This document shows, piece by piece, positions 8,732 through 15,807 of a DNA stretch of 26,432 bases (the stretch's first letter is position 1; each line of letters begins with the position of its first letter). The translations under genes and the position numbers were made by a program. Location: the NCBI GenBank assembly GCA_041398225.1, contig JAWKVD010000035.1:1-26432 (forward strand), written 5' to 3'. Below the pieces are notes generated by a model. The model did not search any database. It was not told the DNA's origin and saw only the letters and a list, made by a program, of their open reading frames with translations. This stretch comes from JAWKVD01 sp041398225. Its GTDB lineage: Bacteria > Pseudomonadota > Alphaproteobacteria > Caulobacterales > Hyphomonadaceae.

Positions 8732-8768
8732 CCCGCCGGGTTTACGGTCTGGCCGCAAGCCCGGCGGG
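8732..8768 (-). repeat. 9-bp perfect inverted repeat between msrB and the S9 gene
   Basis: CCCGCCGGG at 8732-8740 and its reverse complement CCCGGCGGG at 8760-8768 are separated by 19 nt. It falls in the msrB-to-S9 gap on the minus strand. There is no T-run, so it may be an mRNA hairpin or operator rather than a terminator. Confidence 0.4.
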
Positions 8769-8820
8769 CGCAGAGGTATAGGACAGGGATCAGCCGGTCA
8801 CAGCCAGAAATCGCCGGCGG

Positions 8821-9219
8821 TCAGGTCTCATTAGGCTCGAAGTCGAGGACCGCGCCATTGATGCAGTAGCGAAGACCGGTCTTGTCGCGCGGACCATCCT
8901 CGAAAACGTGCCCCATATGGGACCCACACTTGGCGCAATGCACCTCGGTGCGAGGATAGCCGATCTTATAGTCCGTGGTCGTTCCCAGCGCTTCGCTGGA
9001 TGCGGGAGCCCAGAAGGACGGCCAGCCGGAGCCGGAATCGTACTTGGAATCCGAGATGAACAGGGTTTCTCCGCACGCCGCGCACTTGTAGAGGCCGGCG
9101 CGCTTTTCGCCGTTCAGCGGGTTGGAGAACGGGCGCTCCGTGCCGTGCTCGCAGGCGATGGCGTATTGTTCGGGGCTGAGCCGGGATTTGAGGTCGGTTT
9201 TGCTGGGGGCGTCGGACAT
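8821..9219 (-). CDS. msrB: Peptide-methionine (R)-S-oxide reductase MsrB
   Basis: A 132-residue single-domain enzyme that reduces methionine-R-sulfoxide in proteins, repairing oxidative damage with thioredoxin as the usual reductant. The four structural zinc cysteines are present as CAAC (46, 49) and CAKC (95, 98). The catalytic Cys119 lies in the RYCIN motif, and the substrate-pocket segments GSGWPSFW and HMGHVFEDGP are intact. The only other cysteine is C23. RYCING replaces the more common RYCINS. Length is typical of stand-alone cytoplasmic MsrB, and no signal peptide is present. The ATG at 9219 has a strong AGGAAGGAG ribosome-binding site. The S9 peptidase follows on the same strand after a gap, so co-transcription is possible. 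Confidence 0.97.
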   Translation of the reverse strand: MSDAPSKTDLKSRLSPEQYAIACEHGTERPFSNPLNGEKRAGLYKCAACGETLFISDSKYDSGSGWPSFWAPASSEALGTTTDYKIGYPRTEVHCAKCGSHMGHVFEDGPRDKTGLRYCINGAVLDFEPNET

Positions 9220-9385
9220 CGTGGGAGACTCCTTCCTGCGGACGTTTCGGCCGCAGCCGCCATATGGTTACGGTGCGCGCGCCGGGCAAGCCGGTTCGTT
9301 CGCGCGCGTGATCGTCAGGCGCGATCATCAGGGATGTAGCCCGCTTGGCGCCGTTCGGGCTAGGGTGGCCGCCAGGGAGAAAGCA

Positions 9386-9730
9386 ATGGTCGACAAGGCG
9401 CGAAAGAAGGAACTGCTGAGGGCCTACGCCGAGCGCAAACCGCAGACCGGCGTGTTCGCGGTGAAATGCGCCAGCACCGGGGAGTCGTGGGTGGGCTGGT
9501 CGAAATCGCTGGACAAGCGCCAGAACGGCCTCTGGTTCGAGCTGCGCATGGGCAAATCGCCGGAGGCGGGCATCCTCGCCGCATGGAAAGCTCACGGCGA
9601 GGACGCGCTGTCCTACGAAATTCTCGAAGTCGTCGAAGAGGACGATCCCTTCGCGCTTCAGCGCAAGCTGGACGAGCGAACGCAACACTGGCGCGCGGAG
9701 CTGGGCGCCGGGGTCGTCTCCAGCCGTTAG
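9386..9730 (+). CDS. GIY-YIG nuclease-like protein
   Basis: A 114-residue protein resembling a short GIY-YIG group common in alphaproteobacteria, which begins with a KKELLRAYAERKP-type helix. The GIY position reads GVF (in TGVFAVKC) and the YIG position reads WVG (in SWVGWSKSL). These are followed by an RQNGLWFELRMG helix and the A-W-x-x-H-G-E segment. Because both signature tripeptides are altered, nuclease activity is uncertain; it may bind rather than cut nucleic acid. The ATG at 9386 follows AGGGAG with 6-nt spacing, and the stop is TAG at 9728-9730. It is divergent from msrB and convergent with the MaoC gene, with only 6 bp between their stops. The family call is from motif memory. Confidence 0.72.
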   Translation: MVDKARKKELLRAYAERKPQTGVFAVKCASTGESWVGWSKSLDKRQNGLWFELRMGKSPEAGILAAWKAHGEDALSYEILEVVEEDDPFALQRKLDERTQHWRAELGAGVVSSR

Positions 9731-9736
9731 CGCCGC

Positions 9737-10186
9737 CTATTCGCCGTAGAGAATGCCGATGGTTTCCGCCACGCAGGCGGGACGATCCTTGCCTTCGATC
9801 TCGATCACCGATTCCATGGTGATCTGCTTGCCGCCGGCGCGGGCCTCGACCTTGAGGCAGGTCTGCTTCAGGCGAACCTTCGAGCCGACCGGCACCATAT
9901 TGGTGAAGCGCACCTTGTTGCTGCCGAAATTGATGCCGCGCGACACGCCGTCGACGTTCATCACCTGCGCGGCCAGCATCGGGATCAGCGACAGGGTGAG
10001 ATAGCCGTGGGCGATGGGGTGGCCCATCGCCTCGGTGGCGCGCTCGACGTCGACGTGGATCCACTGGAAGTCGCCCGTGGCTTCGGCGAACTTGTTCACA
10101 CGGTCCTGGGTGATCTCGAGCCACTCCGAAGCGCCGACCTCCTGGCCGACGATTGACTCAAGTTCATTGTAAGCCACGGTGCGCAT
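9737..10186 (-). CDS. MaoC family (R)-specific enoyl-CoA hydratase/dehydratase
   Basis: A 149-residue single hot-dog-fold protein. The MaoC catalytic pair is visible as D39 and H44 in ATGDFQWIHVD, followed by the HPIAHGYLTLSL helix and the FGSNKVRFTNMVPVGSKVR strand typical of the family. Such enzymes add water to the trans-2 double bond of an acyl-CoA in fatty-acid or polyhydroxyalkanoate metabolism, though many single-domain MaoC proteins have unknown substrates. The ATG at 10186 has a perfect GGAGGA four bases upstream. A palindrome at 10208-10230, just upstream of this start on the minus strand, may be a regulator site. Acyl chain preference cannot be read from the sequence. Confidence 0.9.
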   Translation of the reverse strand: MRTVAYNELESIVGQEVGASEWLEITQDRVNKFAEATGDFQWIHVDVERATEAMGHPIAHGYLTLSLIPMLAAQVMNVDGVSRGINFGSNKVRFTNMVPVGSKVRLKQTCLKVEARAGGKQITMESVIEIEGKDRPACVAETIGILYGE

Positions 10187-10207
10187 GCAGTCCTCCAGAA
10201 GACAGTC

Positions 10208-10230
10208 CGTTACGTACTATTTGTGTAACG
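10208..10230 (-). promoter_or_regulatory. Inverted repeat upstream of the MaoC gene, possible operator
   Basis: CGTTAC at 10208-10213 and GTAACG at 10225-10230 form a perfect 6-bp inverted repeat with an 11-nt AT-rich spacer, about 22 bp upstream of the MaoC start. The shape and spacing suit a dimeric repressor of TetR type, as often seen in fatty-acid gene control. No regulator gene adjoins it, so the assignment is an inference. Confidence 0.45.
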
Positions 10231-10251
10231 CCAGATGGGGCCTTATCCGCC

Positions 10252-10283
10252 GTCCGGACAGTTTGGACCAGTCTGTCCGGACA
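10252..10283 (+). promoter_or_regulatory. Paired GTCCGGAC palindromes upstream of the RHH/EF-hand gene
   Basis: A perfect palindrome GTCCGGAC at 10252-10259 is repeated as TGTCCGGACA at 10274-10283, with centres 23 bp apart, about two helical turns. They lie 180-210 bp upstream of the RHH/EF-hand start and about 70-95 bp upstream of the MaoC start, within the divergent promoter region. Tandem palindromes are the usual binding arrangement for ribbon-helix-helix repressors, so autoregulation by the adjacent gene is a natural hypothesis, untested. Confidence 0.5.
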
Positions 10284-10464
10284 AGTTTTCCGGCGGTCAG
10301 CGCGGGCCAACTGCACGCCCCGGCATGACGAAACCGGTGTCCCGGCGCTAATCTGCTGGCGTTGATCGGTCGGGCCTGCATCAGATGGTCGGGCTTAGCA
10401 GCGCCGGCGATCGGGCCCGGAAACGGGCTTGCGAGCGGGGCCGAACAGAGGGGCCAAGACAGGC

Positions 10465-11460
10465 ATGTCCAACCGTCCTCCCAAGAAGTCCGAGTCCATC
10501 GAGGTCCGGCTTCCCTACGAGACAAAGCGGGAGTTTCTTGACCTGTGCCGCAAGGACGGAACCACGGCCAGCGCCGTGGTTCGCGATTCGATCGAACGCC
10601 ACATCGACCAGCGCCGGAAGCAGATGGCCGTCATGGCCGCCGTCAACGCGGCGAATGACGGCGCGCCTGTCGGGATCGTCCCGGCCGGTGAAGCCAAAAC
10701 CGGAAAGCTGATCGACATGATTTCCAAGCCTGTCCACAAATGGAGATACCTTGCGGGCGCCGCCGGAGCGCTGGGGCTGTTCGCGGGCGTAGCCCTGCCC
10801 AGCGCCGCGCGGCCGGATCTGGCCGCGGTGTTTTCGAAGCTCGACCGGAACGGCGACGGCGTGCTCTCGTCGGATGAGTTCCTGGGCGGCGGAGACGCCA
10901 AGAAGGTGATCGTCATCCGCAAGACGGATTCGAAGGACGCCACGGCGGCGGCTTCGCCGGCGACCACGGAGTCCTATTCCTACTGGATCGACCATCCCGA
11001 CAGCGCGAGCGGCGACGGCAAGGTCGTGGTCGAGCACCGCCAGATCAACGTGATCGCGGACGACGATCAGGGCGACGATCCGTCGGTGAAAGTGCTGCGC
11101 GCCGTCCCCGACGATGTTCGCGCATCGGAGTTCTCGAGATACGACGCGGACAAAGACGGCAAGATCACGCTGCAGGAGTTCTCCGAACGTCACCGCGAGA
11201 TGCTGACCAGCGGCTTCAAGCGTCTGGATACGGACGGCGACGGCTATCTCAGCAGCACCGAATACGCAAAGATCGGCGGACCGATCACCCTGAAGTTCGA
11301 CGCGCAAGCCGGCGGCAAGGACAATCTGACGATCATCGACGCGACGCCGCACGGCTCAGGCGACGCGTCCGACGATACGGACCAGCGGTTCGCCGAACTG
11401 GACGCCAATGGCGACGGCAAGGTGAGCCTTCAGGAATACCTGCCCAAGCAGGTGCGCTGA
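10465..11460 (+). CDS. RHH (CopG/Arc-like) - transmembrane - four EF-hand protein
   Basis: A 331-residue protein with an unusual domain order. Residues 11-52 match a ribbon-helix-helix DNA-binding unit: strand SIEVRLP, a helix to about 32, a turn, then a helix to about 52. A linker leads to one membrane helix at about 95-113, preceded by basic residues (KPVHKWR), so the N-terminus should be cytoplasmic. The rest is periplasmic, with four canonical EF-hand loops at 127-138, 227-238, 255-266 and 313-324, each with D at positions 1 and 5, G at 6 and E at 12. A 90-residue region without EF-hands separates hands 1 and 2. I infer a membrane-bound, calcium-responsive DNA-binding protein. The ATG at 10465 has only a moderate ribosome-binding site (GAGGGG); an in-frame TTG at 10429 is less likely. 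It is a stand-alone gene, convergent with the MFS gene. Confidence 0.85.
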   Translation: MSNRPPKKSESIEVRLPYETKREFLDLCRKDGTTASAVVRDSIERHIDQRRKQMAVMAAVNAANDGAPVGIVPAGEAKTGKLIDMISKPVHKWRYLAGAAGALGLFAGVALPSAARPDLAAVFSKLDRNGDGVLSSDEFLGGGDAKKVIVIRKTDSKDATAAASPATTESYSYWIDHPDSASGDGKVVVEHRQINVIADDDQGDDPSVKVLRAVPDDVRASEFSRYDADKDGKITLQEFSERHREMLTSGFKRLDTDGDGYLSSTEYAKIGGPITLKFDAQAGGKDNLTIIDATPHGSGDASDDTDQRFAELDANGDGKVSLQEYLPKQVR

Positions 11461-11485
11461 ACGCAAGAAAGGGCGGGGTGGGCCT

Positions 11486-12826
11486 CTAGGGGCCGGCCTC
11501 GCCCGGCGGTTCCGGCGGCGAGGTCTTTTCCTCGGGCGTATCGCTAGGCGTGTCGCTATGGCCGCGCATCCGCCAGATCGGCGTCAGCAGGACCATGCCG
11601 ACGATCATCGCCAGCATGCCGACGGCCGGCACGAGGATCACGAAGTCTGGTCCCGCCTGGTCCGACAGGATCCCGAGCAGAGCCGCCCCGACCGGCGCGC
11701 CGCCCATGAAGCCGAGCTGATAGATCGACAGGACGCGCGCGAGCAGATGCGGCGGCGCGGCTTCCTGGACGATCGAGCGGCTCATCATGATCGAGATGCC
11801 GGCGGCCAGTCCCCACACGAAGACGAGGCTCAGGAACGCCCAGTAGGGCGGGTGCATGGCGAGGAACAGGATGCCCGCCGAGCCGATGAACTGCGCCGTC
11901 AGCAACAGGCGCCCCGGCCGCTCCACATGTCCGAAGCGCGAGATCAGCACCGACGACACGAACGCGCCGGCCCAGAATGTCACGAAGATGTTGCGCAGGC
12001 CGCCGGAGCGGTGGTTGTAAACGTCGGCGTTGATGATCGGCAGGATCACCAGGAACGCGCCGATCACGAACACGCCGACGCCGAACATCGACAGCACCAT
12101 GGTCAGCAGAACCGGGTCCCTGCGCACGGCGCGCATGCCGTCGCCGATGTCGCCGAAGATGGCGCCGGCGCCCTTGCGGCCGGTGGTGATCATTTGTCCG
12201 CGCGACAGGAAGTAGGCGGCGAGGGCGCCCATGGCGACCACCGCGCCCTGCGCGATCAGCAGCGGCCATACGCCGACGCCGCTGGCCCAGCCGCCGACCC
12301 ACAGGCCGACGATCTGCGCCGCGAACTGGGCGAGGGTGGCGAACGCCACCCCTTGCTGGATCGTGATGCGCGAACCGACCTGTTGCCGACGGGCGACCAC
12401 CTCGTTGAGGATCGCGTCGCGGGCCGGCATCATGAACGCGCCGATGGTTCCCATCGAAATCGCGTAGACCAGCATCATCCAGTATTCGTGCGAGTCGGAC
12501 TTCAGCAGGAAACCCAGTCCGATGGCCGGAAGGGCGGCCAGCAGATGGAACAGCATCAGCAGCGAGCGTCCGTCCGCGCGCTCGGCGATCACCCCGCCCA
12601 GCAGAATAAAGACCACCGACGGCGCGGCGAGCGCCATCTGGGCCAGCCCGAGCAGCGTGCCCGAAACCCCGAGCACGTTTTTCAACAGATAGGGGAAAAG
12701 CACCGTCTGCAGGCCGAAGGCCGTGAACCAGGCGATCTGGACGAACATGTAGGCCGGCAGTTCAAACGCCACCTGCCGTGCGGTAAGCGGACGCAAAGCT
12801 TCGCCCGCGACGACGGCCGAGCCCAC
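11486..12826 (-). CDS. MFS transporter
   Basis: A 446-residue integral membrane protein of the major facilitator superfamily, with about twelve hydrophobic segments in two halves joined by a central loop (around RGQMITTGRKGAGAIFGD). The first cytoplasmic loop carries a motif-A-like GGVIAERADGRSLL. The arrangement resembles drug/multidrug or EntS-like exporters (MFS_3 group), but the substrate cannot be inferred. The tail is a soluble Pro/Glu-rich stretch. The GTG at 12826 is the first start after an in-frame TAA at 12839-12841 and has a poor ribosome-binding site; a GTG at 12772 is an alternative. A better ribosome-binding site lies upstream, before that TAA (see the 12839-12892 entry), so the true N-terminus is uncertain. 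Confidence 0.88.
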   Translation of the reverse strand: MGSAVVAGEALRPLTARQVAFELPAYMFVQIAWFTAFGLQTVLFPYLLKNVLGVSGTLLGLAQMALAAPSVVFILLGGVIAERADGRSLLMLFHLLAALPAIGLGFLLKSDSHEYWMMLVYAISMGTIGAFMMPARDAILNEVVARRQQVGSRITIQQGVAFATLAQFAAQIVGLWVGGWASGVGVWPLLIAQGAVVAMGALAAYFLSRGQMITTGRKGAGAIFGDIGDGMRAVRRDPVLLTMVLSMFGVGVFVIGAFLVILPIINADVYNHRSGGLRNIFVTFWAGAFVSSVLISRFGHVERPGRLLLTAQFIGSAGILFLAMHPPYWAFLSLVFVWGLAAGISIMMSRSIVQEAAPPHLLARVLSIYQLGFMGGAPVGAALLGILSDQAGPDFVILVPAVGMLAMIVGMVLLTPIWRMRGHSDTPSDTPEEKTSPPEPPGEAGP

Positions 12827-12838
12827 GCCGCTGATCGG

Positions 12839-12892
12839 TTAGGCTGCGCCTTCCGATATCTCGTGATCGAGCTTGTCGAGCGGGTTGCTCAA
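12839..12892 (-). CDS. Possible 17-codon leader ORF in frame with the MFS gene
   Basis: On the minus strand a GGAGGA (12901-12896) precedes a TTG at 12892 that opens 17 codons (MSNPLDKLDHEISEGAA) ending in TAA. The stop is in the same frame as the MFS gene, four codons before its GTG. It may be a leader peptide coupled to MFS translation, or the original MFS N-terminus cut by a nonsense change or base-calling error. The spacing of only 3-4 nt between ribosome-binding site and TTG lowers confidence. Confidence 0.3.
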   Translation of the reverse strand: MSNPLDKLDHEISEGAA

Positions 12893-13039
12893 AGGTCCTC
12901 CGTGCGGGCGGCACAATACCCGCGCTTGGCGTTGAGGGAAGCGGTAGCTTTCCGATGAACGCCTGCTGGAACGGTTGTTTGGCGCCGCTGGATTTGGCGG
13001 GCATACTGCCCTCGGGGATCAGCGGCAGGGAGCGTCTGC

Positions 13040-13462
13040 ATGCGCGGCATTCGTTTGATGGGGAGCTGGGTTCTCGCCCTGTTCCTTGCGGTGATGTTTC
13101 TCTGGATCGCCGACGTCATGGCCTTTCCGGCTACGGCGGCGAAAAATGTCGTCTTTCCGTCCCTGGTCGAGGCTTCCGGCATCGCGCTATGGGAGCCCAC
13201 CGGCCGGGCGTTCACCAGCCTGCTGCATGTCATTGCTGCGTTGCTCCTCTTGATACCGCTTACACGGCGGGCCGGCGCAATACTGGCGTTTCTGGTCTCG
13301 CTTGCGGCTGTCCTGGCTCAAGTGCTGTGGTTGGGCCTGTCCGTGCCGCAGGAGATCGGCTCCGCCGAATCGGACGGCGGGCAGCTCTTTTATCTCTCCC
13401 TGGCCCTTCTGGCGGCCTCCCTCCTGCTGATCTTCGTCCATCCCGGACGCGCGAAAGGTTAG
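13040..13462 (+). CDS. Small four-helix membrane protein, DoxX-like
   Basis: A 140-residue protein with four predicted membrane helices at about 8-27, 58-77, 80-101 and 115-134. The second helix region (GRAFTSLLHVIAALLLLIPLTRRAG) matches the pattern of DoxX-like proteins, where R-x-x-x-L-L-x-x-A-A-L-L-L-L-I-P-x-T-R-R is common. Helix 1 is followed by a periplasmic-looking loop of about 30 residues. The family contains poorly characterised quinone- or redox-related membrane proteins; the function here is unknown. The ATG at 13040 has GGGAG seven bases upstream. It is divergent from the MFS gene, and no operon partner is obvious. Confidence 0.7.
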   Translation: MRGIRLMGSWVLALFLAVMFLWIADVMAFPATAAKNVVFPSLVEASGIALWEPTGRAFTSLLHVIAALLLLIPLTRRAGAILAFLVSLAAVLAQVLWLGLSVPQEIGSAESDGGQLFYLSLALLAASLLLIFVHPGRAKG

Positions 13463-13584
13463 CTGCGCTGGTTGAGGCTTGATTAACCCGCGAACGCGAA
13501 GGTGTCGCGGGAGCCTGCCCGCCATTCCGGCGGAGCGGGACCGAAAGGCGCAGGCAAGGGGCGTGGCCCCGCAGGATGGGCGTC

Positions 13585-14787
13585 ATGACAAGCCAGGCCG
13601 CCGAGGCGCAGGCCCCGGAGACATGGACCGCGGACGACGGCGATGCGCCGCTGGTGCACGCCGCCACGCGCAAGCGTCTGCTGCGCCGGCTTATGGATGT
13701 TGTCGCCCTGCCGTCCTCGCGCACCAGCGTGCAGGACCGGGCGATCGCCGGCGATCTCCTTCTGGAAGTGCTGCTGCACGTCGATCCGTCCGAACGTGAT
13801 CTCTGCGCGCGGCGTCTGGAGCAGATGTCGCAGGCGCCCAAGCGTCTCCTGAGATATCTCGCCATGCAGACCACGCCCGCCTGCGAGCGTCTGCTGTCGG
13901 AAAACATCGGCCTCGACGAAGCCGATCTCGCATACATCGCGCTTCAGTCAGGCGCCCCGCAGCGCCTTGCGATCGCACGGCGGAAGGACGCCGGTCCCGG
14001 CGTTTCGCGCGCCATCGCCGCCTCAGGCGATCCGGTCGCGATGAAGGCGCTGCTGGAGAACAACACCTCCGTCCTTTCGGACCAGGCCATCGACCTTATG
14101 GTGGTCGCCTCGCGCGACGCCAATGAACTGACCCCGCTGCTGGCCCAGCGCGAGGAGATGCGTCCCGCCAACGCGCTGGCGATGTTCTGGTGGTGCAAGA
14201 AGCAGGTTCGCCGCTCGATTCTCACCCGCTTCTCGGCCGAACGCTCGATGCTGATCGACGAGTGCGCGGACATCTTCCGTGAAGCCGCGGAGAACGGCGC
14301 CTGGAGCGATCCGGTCATCCGCAAGGCGCTGCAGGTGATCGAACGCCGCCAGCGCAACCGCGCCGCCATCGAGCGCTCGCCGTTCGAATCTCTTGAAGAT
14401 GCGGTTCTGGCGGCTTCGAAGAACGGCATGGACCCGTTCACGATGGACGAGATCTCGCTGCTCAGCGGCATCCATCCGACGACCGGCAAGCGCATCATGA
14501 CCGACCCCGGCGGCGAAGGCGTCGCCATCCTGTGCAAGGCGACCGGCTTGCGCCGTCGCTTCCTGCGCGAACTGTGGGTCGGCCTCGGCCGCGCCGGAAG
14601 CGAACACGACCAGACCTTCGAATGGGTCTCCGACATCTACGAATCGATGGTCGTGGCGAAGGCGCAGACCGTGCTGCGTTACTGGAACTGGTCGCTCAGC
14701 TCGGCTTTCGCGCTGCAGGGCGTTGTCGCCGCCGCAGCGGACGCAGAAGCCTATCAGGACATCAACGCCGAGTCCGGCGTCGCCTGA
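13585..14787 (+). CDS. DUF2336 domain-containing protein
   Basis: A 400-residue soluble helical protein. The region near the N-terminus (LEVLLHVDPSERDLCARRLEQMSQAPKRLL, written here only as a landmark up to its core DPSERDLCARRL) and the following helical repeats match DUF2336, an alphaproteobacterial family with HEAT-like repeats and no established enzymatic activity. The C-terminal half has a HPTTGKRIMTD-type segment and a WVSDIYESM helix. There are no membrane helices and no signal peptide. I prefer the ATG at 13585 because AGGA lies eight bases upstream; the ATG at 13576 has no spacing for a ribosome-binding site. It lies 160 bp before the Mrp operon on the same strand, but that gap probably holds the operon promoter. 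Confidence 0.85.
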   Translation: MTSQAAEAQAPETWTADDGDAPLVHAATRKRLLRRLMDVVALPSSRTSVQDRAIAGDLLLEVLLHVDPSERDLCARRLEQMSQAPKRLLRYLAMQTTPACERLLSENIGLDEADLAYIALQSGAPQRLAIARRKDAGPGVSRAIAASGDPVAMKALLENNTSVLSDQAIDLMVVASRDANELTPLLAQREEMRPANALAMFWWCKKQVRRSILTRFSAERSMLIDECADIFREAAENGAWSDPVIRKALQVIERRQRNRAAIERSPFESLEDAVLAASKNGMDPFTMDEISLLSGIHPTTGKRIMTDPGGEGVAILCKATGLRRRFLRELWVGLGRAGSEHDQTFEWVSDIYESMVVAKAQTVLRYWNWSLSSAFALQGVVAAAADAEAYQDINAESGVA

Positions 14788-14946
14788 GTGCACAATCATG
14801 TGGTCTGCGGGCGATCCGCGGGTCGATGAGTCCGGTTTTGCTGGCCTTTTTCGTTCAATTCGTCCAAGTCTCTGAGGAGGCGGGCCCGAATTCTCCGGGG
14901 CCGCGATTCGTTCCGGCCTGACAGGGAGATTTGAGGCGTTGGCGGT

Positions 14947-15501
14947 ATGACCTATCTCCCCGGCCTTTTTCTCGCGCTGACGGCGATATGGTTCGCTCTG
15001 TCCGGACAGACAGAGCCGCTTTTCCTGTTTCTCGCGGTCGTCTCGATCCTGAGTTCGGTGTGGCTCGCCGCCCGTCTCGAGGTGATCGACCGCGACGCTT
15101 CGCCCTACCACCGGCTGCCGCAGTTCGTACTCTACGGGGTGTGGCTGATTGGCGAAATCATCGTTTCGAACGTTCGCGTGCTGAAAGCGATCATCAATCC
15201 GCGCGACGGCGTTTCGCCCGCGGTGGTGCGCCTGAAGACCAAGTGCTCGTCCGATCTGTCGCGGACCACGTTCGCCAACTCGATTACCCTTACGCCCGGT
15301 ACGGTGACCGTCGACGTCGACAACGGCGTGTTCGTCGTCCATGCGCTCAGCCAGGACGGGGCCGACCCGGCCGGTTTTGAAGAAATGGAGCGCCGGTCCT
15401 GCTACGCCGCCGATCCGAATCCGCCGCACTTCCATCCGCCCGGGGCGGACAAGACCGTCGCCCAGACAAAGGAGAGCGAAGCGTCGGAGCGGAAAGGGTA
15501 G
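14947..15501 (+). CDS. mrpE: Mrp antiporter subunit E (MnhE/PhaE)
   Basis: A 184-residue membrane protein that opens the antiporter operon. Two or three hydrophobic segments lie in the first 60 residues, then the MnhE core with LPQFVLYGVWLIGEIIVSNVRVLKAIINP, whose central IxxSNVxVxxxIxxP pattern is a family hallmark. The SITLTPGTVTVDV segment follows, also typical. MrpE is a small subunit that supports assembly and function of the complex in the inner membrane. It is longer than the usual 160 or so residues because of a hydrophilic His/Pro/Lys tail. A perfect TGTCCGGACA palindrome lies inside its first codons at 14999-15008. The ATG at 14947 has GAGG ten bases upstream. Confidence 0.93.
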   Translation: MTYLPGLFLALTAIWFALSGQTEPLFLFLAVVSILSSVWLAARLEVIDRDASPYHRLPQFVLYGVWLIGEIIVSNVRVLKAIINPRDGVSPAVVRLKTKCSSDLSRTTFANSITLTPGTVTVDVDNGVFVVHALSQDGADPAGFEEMERRSCYAADPNPPHFHPPGADKTVAQTKESEASERKG

Positions 15502-15504
15502 GCG

Positions 15505-15807
15505 ATGATCTACGGCGCGACCGCGGCGCTTTTCGCCGCAATGGTTCTTATGCTTGTGCGGGCCTTGCTTGGGCCCACGCACTATGACCGCATCCTCGCG
15601 GCCAACTCCTTCGGCACCAAGACCGTGATGTTCATCGCCTTGGCGGGCTATGTGTTCGGCCGCCCCCACTTTCTCGACATCGCGATCGCCTATGCGCTCA
15701 TCAACTTCGTCACCACGATCGCGCTGATGAAGTTCTTCCGTTACCGCTCGTTGCAGGCCTCGCTCACGCGCAACATTTCCGTGGAGGACGCCGGCGATGT
15801 CGATTGA
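15505..15807 (+). CDS. mrpF: Mrp antiporter subunit F (MnhF)
   Basis: A 100-residue protein with three membrane helices, the normal size for MrpF. Landmarks are RALLGPTHYDRILAANSFGTK, where the GPTxxDRxxAxNxxGTK pattern is diagnostic, and LDIAIAYALINFVTTIALMKF. It starts 3 bp after mrpE with GGAAAGGG upstream, and its end overlaps mrpG by 11 bp, so translation is probably coupled. It is a structural subunit of the cation/proton antiporter, equivalent to MbhB of archaeal membrane-bound hydrogenase. Confidence 0.95.
   Translation: MIYGATAALFAAMVLMLVRALLGPTHYDRILAANSFGTKTVMFIALAGYVFGRPHFLDIAIAYALINFVTTIALMKFFRYRSLQASLTRNISVEDAGDVD

Noticed and set aside
8651..8758. Extension of the S9 peptidase to a TTG at 8758
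   Set aside because: The extra residues are Pro/Arg-rich and unlike the family, the TTG has no ribosome-binding site, and the region includes a perfect inverted repeat.
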